A DNA stretch of 64,000 nucleotides from NCBI GenBank assembly GCA_964019425.1, contig OZ025851.1, positions 372,001 to 436,000 on the forward strand, in the 5' to 3' direction. Source of the DNA: Flectonema sp. DT1601 (Eukaryota; Euglenozoa; Diplonemea; Diplonemida; Diplonemidae). The position numbers and the translations under genes were made by a program. Position 1 is the first letter of the stretch. Each line of letters begins with the position of its first letter. The notes beneath the pieces were generated by a model. The model was given only the letters and a program-made list of their open reading frames with translations, was not told where the DNA came from and did not search any database. Below are positions 29,086 to 38,786 of this stretch, one piece after another.

Positions 29086-29086
<1 letters not shown>
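29031..29086 (-). repeat. MULE right terminal inverted repeat
   Basis: Inverse complement of 14843-14898 with four mismatches in 56; it ends ggttttccc directly against a run of about 34 A. Confidence 0.9.
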
Positions 29087-29121
<35 letters not shown>

Positions 29122-29726
29122 ATTTCCCGCTGATTTTGAAGGATAGCACAGCGTTATACATGGCAACAGGAGGTAACCAAAAAGACGACACTGCACACGT
29201 GTAATGTTACCCTCCTCACAGTCCAATCAGAGAGGACCCCTTTTCCAGACTGACAGTTTCAGTGTCGCATTTCTGACTGCTTTTGACAGACCAGCTCAAC
29301 AATTCATATCCCCGTCTTGGAAGTCTGGGAAAAAAAAAAAAGGAAAAAAAAATGGTAAATTACGTTTGTGATATCTAAGTCACAAAAACAAAATAATCTC
29401 CCTGTCCTAAACAAGATAAGTTGCATAATGCAGTGTTGGAGCTGTTTTTTTTTCTGCATTTAACAAGCATCGTAAGAACGAAAAATGAATGTTGGGCAGC
29501 ACACGTAAACCTCGAAAAGGGCGCATTCGTCGCCGAGAGACTAATGCCGGTTTCGTGCACAAACAAAAACATCACAGTCATCACAGTATTACATTACCGT
29601 TTTCTGTATAGTTTTAAGGTAAAGCCAATTCTTTTTTTTTTTTAAAGACTATGGGGAAAAAAAAAAAAAAAAAAGACAACAACACAATCAATATAATAAA
29701 AAGAGAGAGCATATCAAAAAAAATCA
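29087..29726. other. spacer between transposon and riboflavin transporter
   Basis: Begins with a long A run. No gene is supported; two short frames (29375-29645) lack recognisable composition or context. Confidence 0.5.
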
Positions 29727-31076
29727 CTAATAAGGCAGGGTGATTGTAGCAGTAGGCGGTGTGTAGACACTTTGCAAAACAGATGCTGCCGATAGACCAA
29801 ACGTTGTGTAAGTTCCTGACACTGATCCCAGTTGAGTAATAAGCCCAACAACTTGAAGCAGCATTTCGACGTCTATCGGCGTTAAGTAGTTATGGCTATT
29901 GAAATCAACCAGTTCACGTTGCTTAACAGTGGCAGGTATCATAGTCGATATATATCCACTACACAATGCAAATATAGAGATTGGTACTGCAACTGATACC
30001 CACCAGTACGGAACATCAACTGAAACCCAAGGCCTCTTCATAACAGCGATCGACATTATGTATCCAGACACCGCTATCATCACACATATTAATATCCATA
30101 GCGTTCGTATCTTGCATTTGATAAACGACGGAGCATATCGACCCAACATATTTGTTATGTAGTAAAGTGAAATAACCCAAAACAGTAATCCTTGATCAGA
30201 TTGAAGATACGGAAAGATTCCAGGCATTAATAAATAATTAAAATAACTATTAACCAATGACAGTAGTATTTCTGAAGTGCCTAATCGAAAGATTCGTACC
30301 AACAACGGACATGTATTTGTCGTATGGAGGATGCTGATTACTTCATCTGATAGTTCTGACAGTGATGGTGTGGTTCGCAGGTTTCGTTCTTTTTTTGAAT
30401 TGCCTTCTGAAGATGAGACGCTTTCAGTCTCAAAATTTGCATGTATTAAAAGAGAATGACCTCCCTTCCAATACAATAAAAACTTTTTTGAAACAACAAC
30501 ATATGCGTGAGTGAGAAATCCACATAGGCAAACAACCGACAAAATAATGAAAAACACCTTTGGCTGAAAACGGAGATCCTCAATTTTTTTATTGGCGTTC
30601 TGGGCAGCTCCCAAAACAACCACAACTAAACCAGATAAGCCCATACCTACCGACATTGCTGTAATGGCTTCTTGTCTGAATGTTGCTGCGAAAGGATACC
30701 AAACAATTTTAGACATACAACTGCCCAACGATGCCAACAGCACCAGTGTTAGAAGGGGTATCGATTTATCGTTTATCGTTTTCTCACAAAACATTGCAAG
30801 CAGCATACCTGCTGAAATATTAATCACGAAAACCGTAATAATCAAACTTCCTTGGCTAACATTACAGTAATGCCTCGCAGCAAGACTAAGAAAAGGGGCG
30901 ATATTTCCAATCTGAACAACAGCTCCAATGGTTGCGGCTAATCCCTCACCCTCTGGTTGAGTGACCGTGAAGACTGGAATTTCAATAAATATTCCATTTA
31001 CAATCACCCAAGGACATATTCCCAACACAAAGAAAAGCAACCATCCGACGAGTCCACTGCTGGTGCAGTCCGACAT
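29727..31076 (-). CDS. SLC52/RFVT-type riboflavin transporter
   Basis: Single exon of 449 aa with about ten or eleven hydrophobic helices. The N-terminus (WVIVNGIFIEIPVF, then a short loop and AATIGAVVQIGNIAPF) follows the SLC52 riboflavin transporter pattern W-V-x-x-N-G-x-F-x-E-x-P-V. A hydrophilic loop of about 50 residues lies mid-protein (FETESVSSSEGNSKKERN), typical of the central cytosolic loop. The role would be riboflavin uptake across the plasma membrane. The ATG at 31076 follows the acceptor atctttcag by 8 nt. It is the first host gene past the Mutator-like transposon and appears undisturbed. Confidence 0.82.
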   Translation of the reverse strand: MSDCTSSGLVGWLLFFVLGICPWVIVNGIFIEIPVFTVTQPEGEGLAATIGAVVQIGNIAPFLSLAARHYCNVSQGSLIITVFVINISAGMLLAMFCEKTINDKSIPLLTLVLLASLGSCMSKIVWYPFAATFRQEAITAMSVGMGLSGLVVVVLGAAQNANKKIEDLRFQPKVFFIILSVVCLCGFLTHAYVVVSKKFLLYWKGGHSLLIHANFETESVSSSEGNSKKERNLRTTPSLSELSDEVISILHTTNTCPLLVRIFRLGTSEILLSLVNSYFNYLLMPGIFPYLQSDQGLLFWVISLYYITNMLGRYAPSFIKCKIRTLWILICVMIAVSGYIMSIAVMKRPWVSVDVPYWWVSVAVPISIFALCSGYISTMIPATVKQRELVDFNSHNYLTPIDVEMLLQVVGLITQLGSVSGTYTTFGLSAASVLQSVYTPPTATITLPY

Positions 31077-32485
31077 CTATTTTCCTGAAAGATACGTCAA
31101 AATACATTAATATTAAGTATCAATGGTCACAAAAACATAAATAACAACAACAGGCAGCGATAAAAAACCAAAAAAAAAAAAAAACCATTCGGTCTTTTAG
31201 AGGGGGAAGCTGGGACTTAAAAACTAACAAAATCAACAGGACTGTAAATAAGTCTTACCCTCCACTACTAAACTCGTTCAATACTACAATGTGATCAGAT
31301 CCATTATATTAGTCAATAGAAAGTGTAAATGGCTTCCAACGAGTAAAGCTCACGGGAGTAAAACCATCAAATTTTCCCTTTTTGCACCTTTTTTTTTTTT
31401 TTTTTTTTTTTTTTTTGTAAATGATGTGAGAGGCAGGTCAGACAGAGGTATTCACCATAGAGGTAACCAACTTGGGATAAAGGGGAAAGAAAAAGAAGAA
31501 AAGAAAAAAAACCATTCAGATTAGCCTTATACTTCGTTTAACACAGCTGTGTTCAAACCGACTTTCAATCTGAATAGTTTAGTTTCTGACTAACGTCGCT
31601 ACACAAAACAGAACGAGGGAGGCAAACTCCAAGAAAAATAAAAAAAGGCCAGACAACATGCTTTCTTAGAAAAGAAGACCAACTGCTGTCAACCAAACGA
31701 TTCGCGCAAGTTCGAAAAAAAGTACATCTGTGAAGGTATCGGGACAGAAGTGTTCGCTACTTTAAATTAACCACTAACAATGATATTATGCAAGATAAAT
31801 CTAAGACAAAAAAAGCTGCTAAGGGAGAGAAGAAAAAAAAAAGAAAGAAAAAACAAGTGCAGAATGAACCCACTTTTTACTAGTTAATGAGAAGTAACTA
31901 GTGAGAAGAAACTTTTTTTTTTTTTTCTATTATTATTATTATTTTTTTTTTTGTGTCTTTATTTTCGCCTAAGAAACCAAATTCAGCCAGCCAACAGCCT
32001 CAAGAGTGACAAATTAACAACAGCCGATGGGTTAAAAACACTGAAGCAAAAAAAAAAAAAAAAGGATAAAAAATCACTCCAAAACATAGGGGAAAGTGAT
32101 ATATTCATAACTCTCTAACAAGGAGTCGCATTGCAGCACTTAAGGAACTGCAGCCGGTCAACACAAAGATGATTTGTGAGAGGAGAAAGCCTCTTTGGTA
32201 ACACCGAAGGTATGATATGCGTCACCTCAATTAAGGGTGAAGGGTAGAGCAGATCCGCAAGTATGAGGGTGTATGACCCTGCGCTTGATCAGAGAGAGCG
32301 ACTAACCACAACCAACACAGCAGTAACAACACAGAGTTCATTATTATTAATAAGAGCAGGATGCAAACTCCAAAACTTCCTCTCAGTCAACACAAAGACT
32401 AACTGTTGGGAAGTAACAGAATTGTAATGTTGAATTCAAAAACAAACTGACCCTCCTCAAGGATCATTACTAAGAGTCGCATTAC
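31077..32485. other. gene-free spacer, about 1.4 kb
   Basis: No gene is supported. The part from 32100 to 32475 is less A/T-rich and carries pairs of short repeats (gagtcgcatt at about 32124 and 32474; gtcaacacaaaga at about 32158 and 32388), perhaps a decayed duplication or RNA gene. I cannot name it. Confidence 0.4.
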
Positions 32486-33514
32486 CTAATTAGTTGGTCT
32501 GTGGATATGATAAGAGCGACTCAGTCTTGTTCCAGAAATTGTTTTTGGAGGAAATGGGTGAGCAGTTCCACGTCTACGTGGAGCTGCATATCCCACGACC
32601 TTTTCAACATTATCGATGTATGCCTTAGTTGATGCCGTGGTCGATGGATCTTTCATCTTTGGGAGGTGGCAGAGTGTGGGAGCAGTGAATCGCCTGCGAA
32701 GACTTTGAGCGGGAGAACCTCTTACCGTAACCTGGCTTAAGGATATATCCGCAAGAGCCGATGACATAACTGGGACTGTGTTAAGAGCCGCAAGAGACCA
32801 TTTTCCATACTGTGAGTCGGTGAAACATTCCACCGACGGGTTTTCACCACCCGATTCGATTACCCCTCGAAGAGTTCGTAGATGAGCTGAAGACCATTTC
32901 TTTCGCAAAGTTTCCAACAGTTGCCTACACTCAAAAACAACATCTCCATCGAGAATAGGACAACACAACCCAGACCTCAACCTTTTGTTATAGAGATGGA
33001 TACAGGTTAATTTCCTTTCCGTATCCGAGACATTAGAAAGAGATGTTAGTTTACAAAAGTTTGTTGTTCCTCTCGTTCCTATCATTGAAAGGTGTGGATT
33101 CGATCTCATTTTTGACTTTAAAGCACCTCTCTCAGACTCATCAAGAGAGTGCCAGTGATTATGTAATGCGGTTAGTCTTTGATTTCGTCTTCGAATGTGT
33201 CTTCGATATGTCTGTTGAATAAGCTTTGCTGATATGATGTGTTTACGTACAGCTGTTTGCATTCTTGTGATGCTGCTTTTGTTTGCTAGCAATGCCTTTG
33301 TTATTATAGTTGATGCCTCTTCTCGAACTCCTTCTCGCTGAACTTCCATTTCAATGAGTCCCTTGAAGCTGTATCGTTTTTTAAGAGCTTTAATTCGATT
33401 CTCTTTTGAGAATCCATCGACGTGACTTCGTTCTTTATGACTTAGAGCATTGCCAGGTCCAAGTAGCATGGTAACGACCTCCGCATTATTACGGCAAACG
33501 TATACCTCAGTCAT
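32486..33514 (-). CDS. IQ-motif protein, probable calmodulin binder
   Basis: 342 aa from ATG at 33514. The open frame extends upstream to a TTG at 33643, but an acceptor (ctctttcacag) lies 22 nt before the ATG, matching the other genes, so I take the ATG. A basic helical stretch near residues 90-110 (AKLIQQTYRRHIRRRNQR) fits the IQ calmodulin-binding pattern I-Q-x-x-x-R-x-x-x-x-R. The C-terminal 130 residues are basic and Ser/Pro-rich, probably disordered. No catalytic domain is visible. It may be cytoskeletal. The upstream frame YTPLDM hints at an ankyrin half-repeat, so an upstream exon cannot be excluded. Confidence 0.7.
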   Translation of the reverse strand: MTEVYVCRNNAEVVTMLLGPGNALSHKERSHVDGFSKENRIKALKKRYSFKGLIEMEVQREGVREEASTIITKALLANKSSITRMQTAVRKHIISAKLIQQTYRRHIRRRNQRLTALHNHWHSLDESERGALKSKMRSNPHLSMIGTRGTTNFCKLTSLSNVSDTERKLTCIHLYNKRLRSGLCCPILDGDVVFECRQLLETLRKKWSSAHLRTLRGVIESGGENPSVECFTDSQYGKWSLAALNTVPVMSSALADISLSQVTVRGSPAQSLRRRFTAPTLCHLPKMKDPSTTASTKAYIDNVEKVVGYAAPRRRGTAHPFPPKTISGTRLSRSYHIHRPTN

Positions 33515-33686
33515 GTCTAAGGGGGTGTACGTACTGCTGTGAAAGAGATAAACTACAAACACGTTATTACACCACAGACATATATTTTTTTTTAAAGATG
33601 CTTCTTCTGTCTCAAAATGTATTGCGTCTCTAAGATAAATCAAGAGCTGAGAAAGGTGGTTTTTTATTTTTTTTTTTTGGATTTTT

Positions 33687-36600
33687 TCATGCGATTTTCA
33701 TTTTGGTAGCCTCCATTGTCAAGGCACTCCAAAAAATATCAATCACAAAGTAATATAATATAATAATAACTCCACTCAGTTCTGCCACTTGAAGTCTTCT
33801 AAATTTCACAGAATGGCTGTTGGTGGCCTTTAAGTTCTCACAAACAGATGAATGAGAATTACCAGTAACAGAGCTTAGGTGATACGTTCTGCATGATGAT
33901 GAACAGTAGATGACTGTATTGCAATTATCACAGTTGATGAAGGTGTCGTCTGCTGTTACTTTTTCTTTAGAACAGAATGCACACGCATGTGATGGAACCA
34001 TAGTTATGAAATCACCGTGTTGTGCTCGGCATTCTTTCCAACGATCACCTTCGTGTACGATTTGGTCTTGGGATGTAGAATTTCGTATGGATGTTTTTTT
34101 TGTATTTCTCCCTCTGAACATCGCACCGAATTCTTTGTCAAATCGATCAGATGCGGCAGAGTCTGCTTCGTGTGCTTCAAATACTCGTTGAATGGAATTA
34201 AAATCGCTGTTGTGAATACCTTCAGATCCTCCAGTCTGTTGTGATAAAACATTAGCTAAGAGTGAAGCTCCTAGTAGTGACAGTGGGTTATCGTCAGCAG
34301 TGGAATAGTCAGAAACAATGTTAGTGATGTGGGTGATTAAATCTGGATTTTCTGAAATTCTCAACCCGGCATCTTTATCAAAAATAGCCAAAGCCGACAA
34401 CAATCGAATCGCATTAACCTTCAACACCAATCCAGCATTATCGTCTTTCTCCCATTCTTGGTTTCCAGCAACATTCATCACCCCTTCCAAAATCTCATCC
34501 TTCCAATTTCTTGATATTTCCTTACACACACTTGGTAAATGGGTTGCCATATCTGCCAGTATTTGAAGACCGTGTATATTCTTATACGTTAGTCGTCCTT
34601 TCGGAGGAGGGCAATCAGTATTTCTCAGAATATCTGACAACGTTAAACCAGAAGCTTTTCCACAACATTTCCATATAAATACCAAAGTGTATATGTCTGA
34701 TGTCTTAGTGAAGGCAGAAATTGATTTTAAAATAAGCTGAACGGCATTGGAACCTGGTTCAGTTTGAATTGGAATTGGTTGTTCTGACTTCAACGACAGA
34801 TAGTCCAACAACACAGGCAACAGAGACGGCAAACACTGAAATAAATCAATTTGGTCCATCACCGGTACGATTGTATATATCAGCGAGCAGATCAACGGAA
34901 GTGAAGTCCTTTCACAATTCTTTTGATGAATGCAAACTGACCACATCTGTGGCAAGTTCGATACCAATACAGATATGATTTCACGTGGAAGTACCGTTTT
35001 GGTCATAGAAATAATTGCTATGCTCGGAGGTTTGACACTCAGTCTTGATGAAGTTGCCAATTCCGAAACCAATCGATACGAAGACGACTTACCCAACACC
35101 CCGTCAGTAAAATCCCTCATCAATCCAGCAGCTATTTTTTCTCTATTAACATTTAAGTATTTGTGATCAAAACTCAAACTAATACTACTCAAAATCGCTT
35201 CCAAAATTTTCCAATAATCAGTTGATTTTTCATTTTCAATAATTAAAAGTGCTAATCCCGTAAGTGATCGAAGCACAACTACTCCTAATGAGACTGTGTC
35301 ATACCAAACAAGAAGGTTTCCAGCTAAAACCGATCCACAATGTAATAGCTCAGGGTGACTAAGAGTGTATTTACAAGTAGTCAGCATTGACAGGTATTCT
35401 GGAATGAAATCGGTCAACGATCTGCATTGCAGTAAATCTTGACAGCAAACTGGTCCTCCTTGAGATAGATTAGCCAGAATAGTTCCACAAGCCAGCATGA
35501 CATCTTTTCGTATCTGAAGATCAGTCGACAACGGTAATGATGAAGAAATCACATCTGATAATGTCTTGCGAACACAAGACACAGCAGATGGAATTAATTT
35601 ATATTCGGGTGTGAAATATAATTTTGAAAGTTTTTCACTACCAGACGCAGTTCCTGCGTATTCAGAACAACGTCCCAACACACTCCACGCCATTGAACTG
35701 ACTTCACGTTCTCGTTGAGTGTTTGATTGATACGCAATTCTGACTAGCAGGGCAAAATCAACGTTTTCTAGTACTAAAATAGGCATTCCTTTTAGGGTGA
35801 CTAAGTCTTCTAAAAGAACAAGTGATTCTCTTAGAAATCTGTAGTGTCCTTCATTGTCTTTAGAGGTGTCGAAAACACTTTTAAATATGTGATTTATTGC
35901 TTTTATCAATTCACACACCATGTCATCACATAATGTTGGTATTTCACGAAGAGAAAACGGATGCATATACGAAGCAAACCAATTACTCACAACACGCAAT
36001 GCTAAGAATGCTTCTGTATCAGTACAAGTTAAAAAAGCATCACTGACTTCTGTCTTAAACGATAGAAGCATAAGGGTTAGGGTATGAATGTCTTTTTGTG
36101 TAATGAAACGAGGTGCTGCAAGGCAATGACTCTTTTGAAGGGTTTCTTTGATGATGCTCGTCCGTTCGTACACTTCACAAAATCCGAGATGAGCTTGCAA
36201 ACTGAGTTGTTTTTCCAAATCGTGGTTAGTACTTGAAATTTGATTAGTTTTTCGAGCGTTGCTCATCAGATCTGCAATTTCCTTACAAATTCTTCTGACT
36301 TTCACAGGTCTCCTGACTGCTATATTCCTAAGAAGTACTTCTGGATCAAAGGTTTTTATCCCATGCATTATTTCAGTCGTGACAAAGTCTGCTTCTGTCT
36401 GATACTTCCTCAACACACCTCCGTCATCGTCTCTTTCCTTCTGAAGTTTTTCCTGCGCATATAACACAGACTTGTGGAGAGTCATTAAGGCTGCGTCTAT
36501 AATCCATTCCACTTCTGAAAGACCTATGAAGTGATCCTTTATAGAAGATGGACACTCATAAGTCATAATTGGTTGCTTATCTAAGTGTAATATTGTATTA

Positions 36601-36977
36601 AGAAGGGAAGTTAAAACTCCTTTTTCTGCTCCTTCACCAGTTTTGCTGCCGACTGGTAGTTTGTGTGCGAGATCTGTTAGTTTGTTTGTTCTTTTTTACT
36701 CAATTTTCTGGAGTGAAAAAAAAAAAGATCACTTTTTTACTTTTTTTTACTCACACTTTTTTTGTTTTGTGCGCAACCGGGTACAAAATTCCTAATAAAG
36801 GAATAGGTTAGTTTACGCTGGCACAATTATCTTTCTACCGAACAATGTGGTTTGCAGGTACACAAAAAAAAAAAAAATAAAGATCAAACAACACACACCT
36901 TTAATACATATTGCCTGATAAAGTTTAATAATTCCGTCAATACGTTTCTCCATATCGGAAGATTGAATGTTTGTCAT
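33687..36977 (-). CDS. helical-repeat protein with MYND-type zinc finger
   Basis: Two exons: 36899-36977 (MTNIQSSDMEKRIDG) and 33687-36673, joined in phase across a 225-nt intron to give 1021 aa. The longest open frame starts at 36566, but coding continues upstream of it to the acceptor actaacag. Most of the protein is alpha-helical with leucine-rich repeats of ARM/HEAT type. Near the C-terminus, CAFCSKEKVTADDTFINC and then CDNCNTVIYCSSSC form a MYND-like Cys cluster, followed by further His and Cys. MYND fingers bind proline-rich peptides. The last 30 residues are hydrophobic. The intron carries a copy of the dispersed repeat at 36766-36846. No specific family is recognised. Confidence 0.75.
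36766..36846. repeat. dispersed repeat, copy 2 (intronic)
   Basis: Nearly identical to 14041-14119 (tacgctggcacaattatctt, then ctaccgaacaatg). It lies inside the single intron of the helical-repeat/MYND gene and accounts for its unusual length (225 nt against 43-97 nt for most others). Confidence 0.75.
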
Positions 36978-37176
36978 TCTGTTGTTTGTTTTGTTGTTTT
37001 TTTTTTTAATTATTGATCTTATCCACAGTTTTCGTATATAATAAATACGTACCCGACATCGAGGAGGGAAGCATCCTCAGCTGACATATTGCTTCAGCTT
37101 GACTGTTTAAAAAGAAATTAAATTCACAGTTTTCAAATGTTTTAAACTATAAAATTCCACACAGCATACAAAGAGA

Positions 37177-37996
37177 CTCTTCTGTTTAAGAAGTAAGATG
37201 TAATTCGATAATGTAAATGAAACAAAGAGTGCTGCGACTCGTATTTAACGATCAACGCTGGCCTCCACACATGAAATGTATTCAACAAGACTTCACAATT
37301 GGAACAGTACACTGACTTAATCCAAAATGTTTTGATTCTTGAATATTTCCCTGCTGAATGGTATCCATAATATTAACAAAAGGTACCTCCGTATTAATAA
37401 ATGTCAGAGCTCTGTCTAAGGGTATGTCAGATGAGAATAACATATAAGTGGTCTCTTCTGTTAAGAAGTAAGATGTAATTCGATAATGTAAATGAAACAA
37501 AGAGTGCTGCGACTCGTATTTAACGATCAACGCTGGCCTCCACACATGAAATGTATTCAACAAGACTTCACAATTGGAACAGTACACTGACTTAATCCAA
37601 AATGTTTTGATTCTTGAATATTTCCCTGCTGAATGGTATCCATAATATTAACAAAAGGTACCTCCGTATTAATAAATGTCAGAGCTCTGTCTAAGGGTAT
37701 GTCAGATGAGAATAACATATAAGTGGTCTCTTCTGTTTAAGAAGTAAGATGTAATTCGATAATGTAAATGAAACAAAGAGTGCTGCGACTCGTATTTAAC
37801 GATCAACGCTGGCCTCCACACATGAAATGTATTCAACAAGACTTCACAATTGGAACAGTACACTGACTTAATCCAAAATGTTTTGATTCTTGAATATTTC
37901 CCTGCTGAATGGTATCCATAATATTAACAAAAGGTACCTCTGTATTAATAAATGTCAGAGCTCTGTCTAAGGGTATGTCAGATGAGAATAACATAC
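37177..37996. repeat. three tandem 276-bp units covering the 3' end of the pth gene
   Basis: Units start at 37177, 37453 and 37728, each with ctcttctgtt. They are almost identical (one-base indel and rare substitutions). The third unit is the live 3' end of peptidyl-tRNA hydrolase; the other two are downstream copies keeping the same C-terminal codons and stop. Near identity implies a recent duplication or ongoing homogenisation. Confidence 0.93.
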
Positions 37997-38552
37997 AGGA
38001 TAGTAAAATTCGCTCTTTCAGATGCTCTATTCGATACAGTGATGCTTTATCAAGTTGGGCGAGTGGATTGCCTTTTCCAACACCGATTCGAAGAGTTGAA
38101 AACGGAGTGTTTCCTGAAGCGACTAATATGTCACGGATGCCATTATGTGTCGCGTTTGAGAACTGCTTTGGTGGTCGCTGTTTTAAACCCGATAAAGGGA
38201 GGTCCATGTCATCATGGATCACCATTAAGTCACTCCATCGAGTTCCTTTTTTTTTTTTAACTAATGTCCTTGTAGCACCTCCACAAAGATTCATGTATGT
38301 TTTATTCATTGCTAGATATGTATTTTCAAATTTCGGTTTCAATTTTTTAATTTTTTTAAAATCTTCTCTGCTTTCCAACAGCTGATCCCACCTTTCTGCT
38401 TTAATTCCAACATACTCACAAAATCCATCTTTCTTTAGGAAATCAATGATTTTCATCTCAGAAAGTACCATTCTCATTGCGATGTGACCGGCATTATGCT
38501 TTTGAGTCTTGGCGGCATTGCCAGGATTACCCAAAGCCATAATCACCCTCAT
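37833..38552 (-). CDS. peptidyl-tRNA hydrolase (Pth1 type)
   Basis: Single exon of 239 aa. The family signature is clear: MALGNPGNAAKTQKHNAG (GNPG and the catalytic His in HNAG), VIHDDMDLPLSG (the HDD motif holding the catalytic Asp), and FSNATHNGIRDIL (HNG). The enzyme frees tRNA from prematurely released peptidyl-tRNA, in the cytosol or an organelle. The first 175 residues match the usual domain; the 60-residue C-terminal tail (SSDIPLDRALTFINTEV) is family-like at first, then unusual. The last 50 codons lie in a tandem triplication (37177-37996). The ATG at 38552 is 10 nt after the acceptor atatcatcag. Confidence 0.9.
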   Translation of the reverse strand: MRVIMALGNPGNAAKTQKHNAGHIAMRMVLSEMKIIDFLKKDGFCEYVGIKAERWDQLLESREDFKKIKKLKPKFENTYLAMNKTYMNLCGGATRTLVKKKKGTRWSDLMVIHDDMDLPLSGLKQRPPKQFSNATHNGIRDILVASGNTPFSTLRIGVGKGNPLAQLDKASLYRIEHLKERILLSCMLFSSDIPLDRALTFINTEVPFVNIMDTIQQGNIQESKHFGLSQCTVPIVKSC

Positions 38553-38786
38553 GGTTGATTAGCTGATGATATACCGAAGAAAATGAGTAGAAAAACAATT
38601 AAATAAAAAGATACTTTTTATGTGTCAAATTTCTTCATAGTCTTCTTAGATGTAAACCTGAAAAAATGAAAAAAATAAAGCACCCCCCCTGACTTAAATT
38701 CTCCATCTTAATAACTAGTAGAGGGTGTGTGTAAATGGGCAAACTACTAAAAAGAAAAAACAACAACTAAAACATAACGTAACCGA

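Larger units (their letters stand above)
14843..29086 (+). mobile_element. Mutator-like DNA transposon (MULE) interrupted by LINE insertions
   Basis: The element is bounded by 56-bp terminal inverted repeats at 14843-14898 and 29031-29086 with four mismatches. Both ends start GGGAAAACC. Both abut A tracts, fitting a 9-11 bp target duplication made only of A, which cannot be proven from sequence. Inside are an intact transposase gene at 15044-16957, a tRNA-like segment, and a block of LINE sequence from 17124 to about 28985. Without that block the transposon would be about 2.4 kb. Mutator elements move by cut and paste with a DDE transposase. Confidence 0.85.

Noticed and set aside
33515-33643. 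N-terminal extension of the IQ protein
   Set aside because: The frame is open but begins with TTG, and an acceptor lies between it and the ATG; it looks like leader or intron sequence.
37282-37587. 101-codon frame repeating the Pth C-terminus
   Set aside because: It is a downstream copy of the 276-bp unit, not an independent gene; its N-terminal part is read from flank sequence.
37177-37996. CRISPR-like array
   Set aside because: The units are 276 bp, contiguous, without spacers, in a eukaryotic genome; it is a tandem gene-end duplication.
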